From assembly GCA_009929485.1 (NCBI GenBank), contig SAAJ01000004.1, positions 57,199-121,198 of the forward strand: a DNA stretch of 64,000 bases, given 5' to 3'. This DNA is from Negativicutes bacterium. GTDB lineage: Bacteria; Bacillota; Negativicutes; Anaeromusales; Anaeromusaceae. Positions 42,265 through 51,861 of the stretch are shown here, piece by piece (the stretch's first letter is position 1; every line of letters begins with the position of its first letter). A program made the translations under genes and the position numbers. The notes below the pieces were generated by a model. It had not been told where the DNA came from. It saw only the letters and a program-made list of their open reading frames with translations, and searched no databases.

Positions 42265-45200
42265 TCAGATTATGCGATTTTCCACGTGCTTTTTCAGCAA
42301 AAGCAGGGCTTCGTCGGCGGGGAGGGGGCGGCTGAAGTAGTAGCCTTGGATGAGGTCGCAACCATAGTGGCGAAGATATTCCAGCTGTTCCTGCGTTTCT
42401 ACGCCCTCGGCGACCACTTGCAGCTTTAGGCTTTGGGCAAAATGAATCAGCGAGTTCACAAGGCTGTCATCTTCTTGGGTAATGATGGTATCAATAAAGG
42501 ATTTGTCTATTTTTAGAATCTCCACAGGGAAAAGGCGCAAATGCGTGATTGACGAGTAGCCGGTTCCAAAATCATCTAAGGCCAGACTGACGCCTAAGTT
42601 TTTCAACTGCTGCAGTTTGGAACAGCTTTCGTCAAGAGCCGTTAATAAAGCACTCTCGGTAATCTCAAGCTCCAATTGCTGTGGTGCGATACCGGCTTCC
42701 GTTAATGCATCACGGACTGTAGCAACAATCTGGCCGTCGGCTAATTGCTTTGAAGAAAGATTGACCGCCACGCGAATATGACCGTAACCTGCAATAGCAA
42801 GCGTTTGCAGGAAGAGGCATGCTTGCTGCAGTACCCAGGCGCCGATAGGGATGATGAGCTGGCTTTGTTCCGCAAGCGGGATGAATCGAGCCGGTGAAAC
42901 GTTTCCATGCGTAGGGCTCTGCCAACGCAGAAGCGCTTCAAAACCTGCTAGGCGATTATCTGCCAAGGAGAGTTGAGGTTGGAAAACAAGGGCTAATTCA
43001 TCATTCTCCAGGGCGCGTCGGAGACTGTTGGTCAAAAGTAGCTTTTCTTGGGCTTCGCGCAGCATGTCGTCTTCGAAAAAACGCCAACAGTTGCGCCCGG
43101 CCGCCTTGGCGGCATACATGGCGTTGTCCGCTTTCTTGATTAATTCTTCGACCGAGGCGCCGTCGCGAGGATAAGAGGCAATGCCGATGCTGCCGGAAAC
43201 GCGAACCGTAGTGGTGGCCAAGAGGTAGTCATGACATAAAGTTTGCACCAGTAAATCGGCAAGGCGGCTTAATTCCGTCGGATCGACACAGCCGGGCAAA
43301 AGGGCGATGAATTCATCGCCGCCAAGGCGAGCGATGAAAGCGTTGTAGTGGGCAAGGGTTTCCGATAATTTTTGACCGGAAGCGATAATGATGGTATCGC
43401 CGGCGAAATGACCGAAATTATCATTGATGCTTTTTAGATCGTCCAAATCGACAAAGAAAATGGAACCGCTTCGCAGCGCATTCTGCTGCGGACGCAGCTC
43501 TTCTTCGAGGCGAGCCATCAAGCTGGCGCGATTTTGCAGACCGGTAAGAGCGTCTTGAAAAGCAATGCGGCTAATTTCTTCATGAAGCTCTTTGCGTTGC
43601 GTCAACTCTGCCTGCAGGCTTTCTTGCAGTTGCGCTCCTTGCAAAGCCAGTACGACCAGATCCGCGTATTGCTGCAGCATGTTTCGTTCATCTAAAGCCA
43701 AAGGTCGAATCGCATCTTGCCAGGTCAATGTTAAGCAGCCGATGAGCTGCTCGTGGGAGGTTAGCGGCACCATGATGGCTGTGCGGAGTTGGTTCCAAGG
43801 GGGGCGGGTTATGCGGTTGGAGAAAGCTTGGTAATCTTCCACATATTGCAGTTTTCTAGTGGCGAGAAGCTGCGGGAAAAGTCCTTCGTTTTCAAGTAAC
43901 GCCCTACCTAAATAAGCGGTATGGCTGCCGCTGGCATAGCGCACATGCATGCTTTTTTCTTCCCAAAAGGCGATATGTCCATCTTGGGCGTCGGCTAACT
44001 GTAACGCGCTATCCAGCATGCTTTGCAGCTGAGCATCCAAAGCGGCGGTATTGTCCGCTAATAGTTGCACCATTGCTTGATGCTGACGTTCACGCAACCG
44101 TAATTGCGCTTCTTTTTCCTCGCGGCTCCGAATTTCACTATGTAATTGGTCGTTATTTCGGTGCAGCTCATCAGTGACAGCCAGTAACTCCTCATTCATG
44201 GCCACCAGCTCTTCGTTAGCGGCGGTAAGATCAACCTCCGCTCGCACCCGTTCTGAAACTTCTTCTTGCAGAACGCTATTGGTTTGGCGAAGCTGTTGGG
44301 TGCCCAAATCAATGGCGCGACTTTGACGCAGCAATAAGACTGAAAGACCCGCGAAAATCAGGAAAGAGAGCAAACCGTGAGTAAGAGCGGTATTGCGGAG
44401 CGGCGCTAGGGCCAGATTTTTGTCTTGGACCGTTAAAATGGCCCAGGAAGCGGAATAGCCGGGGAGGCGAATCGGGGCGTAGGTGCAGAAAAAAGTTTCT
44501 CCATCGCCTGCTTTGTACTCCACGGTTCCCTGGGCGCCGTTGAGCGCTGACTTGGCGGCTTCTTGCAAACCGTTGGGAAGAGAAATGCCGCTGGAAGTCA
44601 GTTGATAATTATCGTTTTCCACTAAAACATGACCTTCGGCGTTGCGAGCTACCAGCGTTTTTTGCGCAAGTTTATAGTTATAGTGTTCTTTGGTTTGTTG
44701 AGAGTCTGGGTGAACTACGACGGTTCCCTCCTGGTCCAGTACATAAACATAACGTCCGTCGCTGCGATAAAATTGCCCAACTCTTTCTTGCAAACCGTCA
44801 ACGCGTATTAAAGCTGCCAAAACAGCACTCAAGGCGTCGTCGTGGAAAATAGGAAAAAAGAGGCCGATGACCGTGGCGGGGCTTTGCTGGTCGCTGCTGA
44901 AGGAATAAAAAGAAGGACTAATAAAAGGTTGTGGGTCGCGCAGCATTTGTTGGAACCACCAACGGTCCGGGTGAGTGGCAGCAAGGCCGCGCACACGAGC
45001 CGTTTGGGCGCCGTCCGGGACGCGTTGGAGAATAAGGTTTTCAAATAAGCCCTGTTGGGAAAAACGGTCGAGGAGATAGCTTTGTTGTTTTTGTGGAGAG
45101 CTATTTTGGATTTCAACATCTTGTGACATTTCACTTCCGAGGCGAAAGGCCATTTCTAAAAAAGAAGCGACACTGAGCGCTACCGTTTCAGAATAAATCT

Positions 45201-45336
45201 TATTTTCTTCGCTGAGGTGTTGATAGGAGGAAGTCGATAAATAATAGTAATTAGCGCTATTGAAAAGGAGAAATGCCAGTAAGCCCAGAACAATAATTCG
45301 TAGAGAAAAATGCATGCTTTTTTGCGGCTGAGGCAT
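42265..45336 (-). CDS. Membrane c-di-GMP protein: Cache-GAF-GGDEF-EAL
   Basis: A 1023-residue protein. In order: TM1 (about 10-30), an extracytoplasmic dCache-like sensor (to about 310), TM2 (HGLLSFLIFAGLSVLLL), a coiled coil, a GAF domain (about 420-580), GGDEF (ARLGGDEFIALLPG, intact signature) and EAL (GFEALLRWQSP, then DDFGTGYSSITHLRLFPVEILKIDKSFI). Both signatures look catalytically competent, so it could make or degrade c-di-GMP. ATG 45336 has AAGGAGG 6 bases upstream. It is cotranscribed with the orphan TRAP binding protein. Confidence 0.93.
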   Translation of the reverse strand: MPQPQKSMHFSLRIIVLGLLAFLLFNSANYYYLSTSSYQHLSEENKIYSETVALSVASFLEMAFRLGSEMSQDVEIQNSSPQKQQSYLLDRFSQQGLFENLILQRVPDGAQTARVRGLAATHPDRWWFQQMLRDPQPFISPSFYSFSSDQQSPATVIGLFFPIFHDDALSAVLAALIRVDGLQERVGQFYRSDGRYVYVLDQEGTVVVHPDSQQTKEHYNYKLAQKTLVARNAEGHVLVENDNYQLTSSGISLPNGLQEAAKSALNGAQGTVEYKAGDGETFFCTYAPIRLPGYSASWAILTVQDKNLALAPLRNTALTHGLLSFLIFAGLSVLLLRQSRAIDLGTQQLRQTNSVLQEEVSERVRAEVDLTAANEELVAMNEELLAVTDELHRNNDQLHSEIRSREEKEAQLRLRERQHQAMVQLLADNTAALDAQLQSMLDSALQLADAQDGHIAFWEEKSMHVRYASGSHTAYLGRALLENEGLFPQLLATRKLQYVEDYQAFSNRITRPPWNQLRTAIMVPLTSHEQLIGCLTLTWQDAIRPLALDERNMLQQYADLVVLALQGAQLQESLQAELTQRKELHEEISRIAFQDALTGLQNRASLMARLEEELRPQQNALRSGSIFFVDLDDLKSINDNFGHFAGDTIIIASGQKLSETLAHYNAFIARLGGDEFIALLPGCVDPTELSRLADLLVQTLCHDYLLATTTVRVSGSIGIASYPRDGASVEELIKKADNAMYAAKAAGRNCWRFFEDDMLREAQEKLLLTNSLRRALENDELALVFQPQLSLADNRLAGFEALLRWQSPTHGNVSPARFIPLAEQSQLIIPIGAWVLQQACLFLQTLAIAGYGHIRVAVNLSSKQLADGQIVATVRDALTEAGIAPQQLELEITESALLTALDESCSKLQQLKNLGVSLALDDFGTGYSSITHLRLFPVEILKIDKSFIDTIITQEDDSLVNSLIHFAQSLKLQVVAEGVETQEQLEYLRHYGCDLIQGYYFSRPLPADEALLLLKKHVENRII

Positions 45337-45522
45337 AATGCACCTCCTTGTGCGTATTGAAAAAAGAAAAATGTATAGTTTGGCAGTTGATATAATATTC
45401 TGGCGAAGTACTGGGGAATCCTTCCTTCTTGCTAAAACTCTTTGTTGATAAAAAATGAAAATACGCATAAGGTGACAAATTTCCTATATGGGCAGGGGTA
45501 AAGTAAAATAGGTAAAAATCAT

Positions 45523-46536
45523 ATGCAAAGGAAATGCGGTGATTTTACGATGGAAATGGAAATTCGCAAGGTCTTTGAGGAATACCTGCAGGTCTATCTG
45601 GCGAAACGGGACTTTCAAGGAATGGCGAAAATGTTTCATTCTAATCTTACCGGTTACGGTACAAGGGAAGATGAGCAAGGCTTTTCTCGGACGGACATGG
45701 AGGCTTTGTTTACCAGGGAGTTAGCGCAGTGTCCTGCTTCGATACAATGCTGCTGCGACTATGTTCATGTGCAGGTGTTAGCGGAAAACATGGGGCTGGT
45801 TATGGCTGGGTTGAAGCTTGTGGCGCCAGTAGCTTTGGGACCGGTTTCTTTTGAAAATTTGCGCTGCACTACGGTGTGGAAAAAACAAAATGAACGTTGG
45901 CTGCTTTGCCATCTCCATTTATCTCAGGCTCAAGCGAATTTGGCTCCAGGAGAAGCGTTTCCATTTCAAGAACTGGAAGAACGGACGCAGAAGCTGGAAG
46001 AATTAGTGCAGGAGCGGACTAAAGAGTTAACTAATGCACTAGCGAAACTGGAGGCAGCCGTAGCGACAGATTCTCTGACCGGGCTATGCAATCGGCGGAA
46101 GTTCGATGAGCTGTTGCAAAGAGAACTGGGGCGACTGCAGCGCTTTGGCAAGACGGCGTCTATTATTCTCGGAGATATAGATTATTTTAAAGAAGTCAAT
46201 GATCAGCATGGTCATCTCGTAGGAGATGAAATGTTATGTTTAGTGAGTCGCGTTTTAGTCAAAGGAGTAAGGCGAGTAGATACGGTGGCCCGCTGGGGAG
46301 GGGAAGAATTTATTTTTTTACTTCCGGAGACAGACGCTAAGGGAGCGGCCCAAGTGGCTGAAAAGCTGCGTGTATTAGTAGAAGCGCAGGAAAATTCGTA
46401 TGGAGCCTCATTATCTATGAGTTTTGGCGTTGCGGAGTATCGGCCCGAAGAAGAGGCGGATTCTTGGCTGCGTCGGGTGGATGCCGCCTTATATCAGGCT
46501 AAGCGGCAAGGGCGTAATCGCGTGGAAATAAAGTAA
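45523..46536 (+). CDS. SnoaL-like sensor plus GGDEF diguanylate cyclase
   Basis: A 337-residue soluble protein. Residues 10-135 look like a SnoaL/DUF4440-type NTF2 fold (VFEEYLQVYLAKRDFQGMAKMF...NERWLLCHLHLS). A coiled coil spans about 145-180, and a GGDEF domain follows with an intact GGEEF (ARWGGEEFIFLLP). It is transcribed divergently from the GGDEF-EAL protein, so the two may act in one c-di-GMP circuit. ATG 45550 is an alternative start. Confidence 0.88.
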   Translation: MQRKCGDFTMEMEIRKVFEEYLQVYLAKRDFQGMAKMFHSNLTGYGTREDEQGFSRTDMEALFTRELAQCPASIQCCCDYVHVQVLAENMGLVMAGLKLVAPVALGPVSFENLRCTTVWKKQNERWLLCHLHLSQAQANLAPGEAFPFQELEERTQKLEELVQERTKELTNALAKLEAAVATDSLTGLCNRRKFDELLQRELGRLQRFGKTASIILGDIDYFKEVNDQHGHLVGDEMLCLVSRVLVKGVRRVDTVARWGGEEFIFLLPETDAKGAAQVAEKLRVLVEAQENSYGASLSMSFGVAEYRPEEEADSWLRRVDAALYQAKRQGRNRVEIK

Positions 46537-46570
46537 GACCAAGATATTTATTTAAACGGAGATGTGTTGG

Positions 46571-48340
46571 ATGTCAATTGTTCAAGGATTTTTGCATTAC
46601 TATAAACCTTATAAACGTTTGTTTTACACCGATATGGTTTGCGCTGTACTGGTTTCGATGATTGACCTGGTATTTCCTCAGGCGCTCAATTATTTGACTA
46701 AAAATTTTTTGGTGACCCAGACCGGAGAGTTTGTAGCCATCATTGGCTATCTTGGCGCGGGTATGCTGGGATTGTATTTGCTACGTTATGGTTGTCAGTA
46801 TTATATTACGACCTGGGGCCATGTGATGGGGGCTCGTATGGAAAGCGATATGCGTCAGGACTTATTCGAGCAATTCCAGCGCCTCTCTTTTTCCTACTAT
46901 GACCGTAACAACACCGGTGAGATGATGTCCAAGGTGGTTTCCGATCTTTTTGATATTTCCGAGCTGGCCCATCATGGTCCGGAAAATATTTTTATTTCCT
47001 GCTTGAAACTGGCTGGCTCCTTTGTATTGCTGTTGTTTATCCATGTGCCGCTGACGCTGCTATTGTTTGCGGTGGCCTTAAGTATGACCTGGTTTAGCTA
47101 CTATCAAAACAAAAAAATGAAGGTCATTTTTATGGAGAATCGTCAGCGTATCGCGGCGGTTAACTCGCAAGTGCAGGACAGCCTTGCGGGTATCCGGGTG
47201 ATCAAGTCTTTCGCCAACGAAGAGTTGGAAAGAGAGAAGTTTCGCCGCAGCAATGAAGAGTTTTTGGATTCCAAGGAACGCGTTTACAAGCTGATGGGGC
47301 GCTTTCATGCCGGTAATGGCTTGCTGGAAGGCGTACTATATGTGTTGGTTCTAGTGAGCGGCAGCTATTTTGTGTCTCAAGGCCAACTGGCGGCCACTGA
47401 TTTAGCTGTATATGCCTTGTACATTGCGATTTTTCTCAACCCTCTGGATGTGCTGATCCTCTTTTCAGAGCAGTTCCAGAAGGGCTATGCCGGTTTTCGG
47501 CGTTTTGCCGAGGTAATGCAGACGCGGCCAGAGATTGTGGATCGGGAACAGGCCTTGGAAATGGCCGAGGTGCAGGGGCGTTTGGAGTATGAAAATGTCT
47601 CCTTTGCCTACGAAGACAACCCGGCAGTATTGCATCAGGTAAACTTTACGGTGGAAGCAGGGCGTACGGTGGCGTTGGTGGGCCCGTCAGGAGGCGGCAA
47701 AACTACAATTTGCTCGCTCTTGCCCCGCTTTTATGATGTGACCGAAGGGGCTATCCGTATTGACGGCCAGGACGTGAGGGAATGGAAATTGGCTTCCTTG
47801 CGCAGCGCCATCGGCTTGGTGCAGCAAGATGTGTATTTGTTTGCGGGCACGATTCGAGACAATATTTTGTATGGACGTCCGGACGCCACGGACAGCGAAG
47901 TCGTAGCCGCGGCTAAACAGGCGAATATTCATGAATTTATTAATTCGCTGGAAAACGGCTATGATACGTATGTGGGAGAGCGGGGCGTTCGTCTTTCAGG
48001 CGGGCAGAAGCAGCGGATTTCCATTGCGCGGGTGTTTTTGAAAAATCCGGCCATTTTGATTTTGGATGAAGCCACTTCGGCCTTGGACAATGAGAGCGAG
48101 CGTCATATTCAAAAAGCGCTGGAACAACTAGCGAAGGAACGGACAACCTTGATTATCGCGCATCGTTTGAGTACCATTCGGCATGCTGATGAAATCATTG
48201 TCATCAACGAGGGCCGCATCCAGGAACGGGGAACTCACGGCGAACTTTTGGCTAAAAACGGTTTGTACGCTCATTACTACGGCATGCAGTTTGCGGGACT
48301 GGACGTCGAAAACGACATGAATTCATCAACTTCTTCTTGA
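46571..48340 (+). CDS. ABC transporter, fused permease and ATPase (exporter type)
   Basis: A 589-residue half-transporter. Six TM helices lie in the first 310 residues. The ATPase has Walker A GPSGGGKTT, Q-loop LVQQDVYLF, signature LSGGQKQR, Walker B ILILDEATS and the H-loop IIAHRLSTI. It resembles MsbA/BmrA-type homodimeric exporters. ATG 46571 is preferred since 46562 overlaps GGAG. Substrate unknown. Confidence 0.95.
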   Translation: MSIVQGFLHYYKPYKRLFYTDMVCAVLVSMIDLVFPQALNYLTKNFLVTQTGEFVAIIGYLGAGMLGLYLLRYGCQYYITTWGHVMGARMESDMRQDLFEQFQRLSFSYYDRNNTGEMMSKVVSDLFDISELAHHGPENIFISCLKLAGSFVLLLFIHVPLTLLLFAVALSMTWFSYYQNKKMKVIFMENRQRIAAVNSQVQDSLAGIRVIKSFANEELEREKFRRSNEEFLDSKERVYKLMGRFHAGNGLLEGVLYVLVLVSGSYFVSQGQLAATDLAVYALYIAIFLNPLDVLILFSEQFQKGYAGFRRFAEVMQTRPEIVDREQALEMAEVQGRLEYENVSFAYEDNPAVLHQVNFTVEAGRTVALVGPSGGGKTTICSLLPRFYDVTEGAIRIDGQDVREWKLASLRSAIGLVQQDVYLFAGTIRDNILYGRPDATDSEVVAAAKQANIHEFINSLENGYDTYVGERGVRLSGGQKQRISIARVFLKNPAILILDEATSALDNESERHIQKALEQLAKERTTLIIAHRLSTIRHADEIIVINEGRIQERGTHGELLAKNGLYAHYYGMQFAGLDVENDMNSSTSS

Positions 48341-48387
48341 CTTTTGTAACAAGGTGTACTAACCTCTAAAACAAGTGAATGATTTGG

Positions 48388-48654
48388 CGAAGAACAGGAA
48401 GAGTACGTATGCTGCTTTTGGCATAGCGAGCTGGTGACCGGGCAACCGGAGGTGGGATGACCAGCCCAAAAGGCATAGGGAATGGGCCTGCGAGCCGTCC
48501 ACCGAAATCAGAGTAGGCTGGACCGGGAGCTCCCGTTAACGAGCTAGGATATCGGCGGCAGCCTGTATCTGAAAGAAGGAAAGGCGCAGCCTTTCAAACT
48601 AGGGTGGTACCGCGAACCATTTCGCCCCTTTCGGGTGGAATGGTTTTTCTTTTT
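48388..48654 (+). promoter_or_regulatory. T-box leader 1 of 2, UGG specifier
   Basis: A complete leader. The base helix CAGG/CCTG encloses a specifier loop with AGTA on the 5' side and GG-GAA-TGG-G on the 3' side (TGG at 48483-48485). A Stem I apical region, a Stem II-like AGAGTAGG, T-box AGGGTGGTACCGCG (48601-48614) and a terminator (AACCATT..CGCCCC with GGG..AATGGTT, T tract) follow. The codon reads Trp. The T after GTGG would pair only by wobble with the G73 usual for bacterial tRNA-Trp. No gene follows before the second leader. Confidence 0.85.
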
Positions 48655-48656
48655 TT

Positions 48657-48818
48657 GTCGCCATAGCTTCCTTTGCATCACGCGCCACAGCGGCTCTTTT
48701 TCCGGTTGACGGCGTCGGAGCGGTCTTGAAATAGCGTTGCTATTACTGCAACCGTTCCTTCTAGTCAAACAAAAAAATTGCTCGCTGTGAGCGGTGCGCA
48801 AAAGAGAGCTATGGCGAC
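48657..48818. repeat. Palindromic island between the two T-boxes
   Basis: A perfect 12-bp inverted repeat (GTCGCCATAGCT, 48657-48668 and 48807-48818) encloses 138 bases that contain further pairing, such as GGAGCGGT with ACCGTTCC. No reading frame with a ribosome site is present. It may be a MITE-like remnant. The next 150 bases before the second leader show nothing I can name. Confidence 0.6.
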
Positions 48819-48984
48819 CTGGACTGCTGACTTGCTCAGGGAGCATTCTGGCGGTGTACTCACGAAGCCAGCAGCTCCCTGGAGTCCGAATAGGATAACT
48901 GTGAACGGTGTGTCTGGGAGAACTACAAAGTAATAGAGGAAAACAGAGAATATAAATGGAGCTGACAATGCTTCATGAAAAAGC

Positions 48985-49257
48985 AATGAACGGGAAAAGT
49001 ACATGCAGCACTCTCAGGTGCAGCGAATCGGCGGCCGGGCGACCGGAGGTGAGATGGCCGATGCTGAGAGCGTGTGGAATGGGCCCGGGAGCTGTCTGCC
49101 GAAGGAGACTGTAGGCCAGACCGGACGCCGCCGTTAACAGGCTAGGATATCGGCTTAGGCCCGTATCCGAAAAAGGAAAGGCGCAGCCTTTCAAATCAGG
49201 GTGGTACCGCGAGTCAATTCGCCCCTTCGCAGGGGATTGAATTGGCTTTTTTATTTT
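48985..49257 (+). promoter_or_regulatory. T-box leader 2 of 2, UGG specifier, upstream of PTS
   Basis: Base helix CGGG/CCCG, AAGTACA on the 5' side, G-GAA-TGG-G on the 3' side (TGG at 49080-49082). Stem III shares AAAGGCGCAGCCTTTCAAA with leader 1, suggesting duplication. T-box AGGGTGGTACCGCG is at 49198-49211, then a terminator (TCAATTCGCCCC with GGGGATTGAATTG, T6). The PTS EIIB start is 27 bases further on. Confidence 0.87.
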
Positions 49258-49283
49258 GACTTAAAAAATGGAGGCTGATAAAG

Positions 49284-49760
49284 ATGAGTGGAATTGTTTT
49301 GTTTCGGATTGACGAGCGTTTAGTGCACGGGCAGGTGGTGACAGCGTGGCTGGGACATACGCAGGCAGAGGAAATCTTTGTTTTGGATGATGCAACAGCT
49401 CAAGACAGTCTGTTGCGTTCGATTGTGAAGATGGCAGTGCCGCCGCAGGTCGATGTGCAAATTGCCGCCGTGGAGGAGGCGGGAGAATTGCTGGCGGAGC
49501 TGGAGGCGGAAGCAAAGGTAATGGTGGTGGTAAAGCATCCGGAAAATGCGCGCAAAATACTGGAACAGTATCAAGGAACGGCTTTGGAAATAAACATGGG
49601 CAACGCCGGCATGGCCGCAGGGCGCAATAAGCTGTCTTCCAGCGTCTATTTAACGGAAGCCGAGGTGGAAGAGCTGCGCCGTATTGAGTCTTTGGGGCAT
49701 GCAGTATATCTGCAGACAGTGCCTGGAACGGAGCGGAAACGGTTGACAGAGCTGTTGTAA
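49284..49760 (+). CDS. PTS mannose/sorbose-family EIIB component
   Basis: A 158-residue phosphotransfer protein. The phosphorylated histidine is H15 in FRIDERLVHGQVVTAWL. Further blocks are VLDDATAQDSLLRSIVKMA and NMGNAGM. It passes phosphate from EIIA to the imported sugar. First gene of a complete B-C-D-A mannose-class PTS; start ATG behind ATGGAGG. Confidence 0.95.
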   Translation: MSGIVLFRIDERLVHGQVVTAWLGHTQAEEIFVLDDATAQDSLLRSIVKMAVPPQVDVQIAAVEEAGELLAELEAEAKVMVVVKHPENARKILEQYQGTALEINMGNAGMAAGRNKLSSSVYLTEAEVEELRRIESLGHAVYLQTVPGTERKRLTELL

Positions 49761-49788
49761 GAAAGAAGAAATAGAGGAGGCGAAAACT

Positions 49789-50553
49789 TTGTTTATAGAA
49801 GCGGTATTGATCGGACTGTTGACGTGGCTGGCCGGAGGACTTCTTTCGTTATCTCTGAGCTGGACTCTCTATATGGGAGCGCCGCTGATGGGCGGCTTGT
49901 TGGTGGGACTTATTTTAGGGGATGTTTCCTATGGAGTGCAGACCGGGGCGATGATTCAAATGGCCTACATCGGCTATATTGCTACAGGCGCGACATTGCC
50001 GGCGGATTTAGCGCTGGCTGGCTATTTGGCGGTGGCGCTGACGATGATTTCTGGACAGCCGCCGAGTGCAGGGATTACCTTTGCGGTGGCTCTGGGCTTG
50101 CTGGGCTTGTTTATCCGTCAGGCGAAGCTGACTATGAATTCTCTTTGGGTACATAAAGCAGACGGTTATGCGGAGAAGGGAGACACCCGGGGGATTATTC
50201 TCATGAATATCGGGGCTTCCCAAATTGTTCCCTTTGCACTGTATTTTATTCCTACCTTTTTAGCGATCTATGTGGGCGGGGATTATTTGAAACAGCTGTT
50301 GGAGGCCTTGCCGAAGGAAGTGGTCGACGGGCTGCGCGTGACAGGCGGCTTGCTGTCAGCACTAGGCTTAGGCTTGCTATTGAAATATCTTTCCCGAGGA
50401 TATTTGCTTCCCTTTTTGTTTTTAGGCTTTGCTATGGCAGCCTATGGTAAGCTGGATATTTTAGCGGTAAGCATCATCGGTACGGCGCTGGCCTTTTTGC
50501 ATGTGACCTATCGATATGGGATTGGAGGAGAAAAAAGTGGCAAACGACGTTAA
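49789..50553 (+). CDS. PTS mannose/sorbose-family EIIC component
   Basis: A 254-residue membrane subunit with about seven to eight helices and the family block PLMGGLLVGLILGDVSYGVQTGAMIQMAYIG. TTG start 8 bases after GAGGAGG. It forms the sugar channel with EIID, whose start lies inside its 3' end. Confidence 0.94.
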   Translation: MFIEAVLIGLLTWLAGGLLSLSLSWTLYMGAPLMGGLLVGLILGDVSYGVQTGAMIQMAYIGYIATGATLPADLALAGYLAVALTMISGQPPSAGITFAVALGLLGLFIRQAKLTMNSLWVHKADGYAEKGDTRGIILMNIGASQIVPFALYFIPTFLAIYVGGDYLKQLLEALPKEVVDGLRVTGGLLSALGLGLLLKYLSRGYLLPFLFLGFAMAAYGKLDILAVSIIGTALAFLHVTYRYGIGGEKSGKRR

Positions 50554-51364
50554 GGAGAAGGTGGCTCTTACCAAAGGGGATTTGGTTAAATCGTTCTTAT
50601 GCTGGCACAGCTTTTGCCAATCCTGCCACAACTATGAACGGATGCAAGCGCTGGGTTTTACGCATGCAATGATTCCCATTCTGACGCGCTTATATAAAGA
50701 TAAGGCAGATATTGCCGCCGGTCTTAAACGGCATTTGCAGTTTTTCAATACAGAACCCAATATTGGTTCCGTGGTGCCGGGCATCATGGCGGCGCTGGAG
50801 GAACAGCGAGCCAACGGAGCGGAGTTGTCTGATGAGACGATTAATAGTCTGAAAACCGGCTTGATGGGACCGTTAGCCGGCGTAGGCGATACGGTAACCC
50901 AAGGGTTGGTGAAAACCATTTTGCTAGCCATTGCCGTGGATATGGCCTCTCAGGGTTCGGTGCTGGGACCGCTTTTCTTTTTCTTCTGCTTTACAACTTA
51001 TACCATGGGGATTGGTTATTTTCTTTATATGCAGGGGTATCGCCTGGGGCGGGACGCCTTGGCGAAAATGCTGGAAGGCGACTTAGTCAGCCGGATAACG
51101 GAAGGGTTAACCGTGTTGGGCTTGATTGTTGTTGGCGCTTTGGCGGCGACCCGCATTCCTGTAAGTACAGGCATTACTTTTGAAATAGGTAAAACAGCCG
51201 TGAAGCTGCAGACCATGCTGAACAGCATTATGCCTGGGTTATTGAGTTTGTTGACGTTGCTGCTGGTTTGGTATTTGCTGCAAAAAGGCAAGTCGGTGCT
51301 TTGGATTTTGGGCTTGATGTTTGTCATCGGCTTTGGCGGGGCTTATTTCAAAATTTTAGTATGA
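50537..51364 (+). CDS. PTS mannose/sorbose-family EIID component
   Basis: A 275-residue membrane subunit. Diagnostic blocks are FNTEPNIGSVVPGIMAALEEQRANG and LKTGLMGPLAGVGDTVTQG. GTG 50537 is chosen because GGAGGAG lies 6 bases upstream; the gene overlaps EIIC by 17 bases. CHNYERMQALGFTHAMIPIL matches the EIID N-terminus. Confidence 0.94.
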   Translation: MANDVKEKVALTKGDLVKSFLCWHSFCQSCHNYERMQALGFTHAMIPILTRLYKDKADIAAGLKRHLQFFNTEPNIGSVVPGIMAALEEQRANGAELSDETINSLKTGLMGPLAGVGDTVTQGLVKTILLAIAVDMASQGSVLGPLFFFFCFTTYTMGIGYFLYMQGYRLGRDALAKMLEGDLVSRITEGLTVLGLIVVGALAATRIPVSTGITFEIGKTAVKLQTMLNSIMPGLLSLLTLLLVWYLLQKGKSVLWILGLMFVIGFGGAYFKILV

Positions 51365-51386
51365 GGTATTGTGGGGAGGCGTTTTC

Positions 51387-51782
51387 TTGATAGGAGTGGT
51401 AGTTGCCAGTCATGGCGGACTGTGCAGGGAACTTTTATTTACGGCAGAGATGATTCTGGGGCCTGCGGCGCAAACCGCGGCTGCGCCGTTGGCGACAGGG
51501 GTGTCCTTGCAGGATTTTGCCGCACAGCTGCGGCAGGTTGTGGCAGCGGTACAACAGGAAGCAGGGGTGTTGTTGCTGGCAGACCTAGCCGGCGGCACGC
51601 CCTGCAATGTCGCCGCCGTGCTAGCGGCGCAAAGCGAAGAAATAAAGGTCGTGACAGGCGTCAACCTGCCCATGCTCTTGGAAGTGCTTAGCCGTCGTGA
51701 AGGCCTTTCGCTGGAGGAACTAACAGAGCTGGCAGTGGCTGCCGGTCAGGGCGGCGTTTGCTGCGTAAGTACTGGGAATTAA
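51387..51782 (+). CDS. PTS mannose/sorbose-family EIIA component
   Basis: A 131-residue EIIA with phospho-histidine H9 in VVVASHGGL and the LADLAGGTPCNVAA signature. TTG 51387 is 7 bases after GGGGAGG; the longer frame from 51369 includes the ribosome site. It completes the system. No catabolic enzyme is linked, so the sugar is unknown. Confidence 0.9.
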   Translation: MIGVVVASHGGLCRELLFTAEMILGPAAQTAAAPLATGVSLQDFAAQLRQVVAAVQQEAGVLLLADLAGGTPCNVAAVLAAQSEEIKVVTGVNLPMLLEVLSRREGLSLEELTELAVAAGQGGVCCVSTGN

Positions 51783-51861
51783 GGAAGCGTTTAAACAAGA
51801 GGATCGGAGTGGACAGAGGGAACAAAAGAAGGATTGGATAATAATGGTGTGAAAGTAAAAA

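Noticed and set aside
48653..48984. Lost gene of the first T-box
   Set aside because: No frame with a start site or recognisable protein remnant could be found. I report only the inverted repeat.
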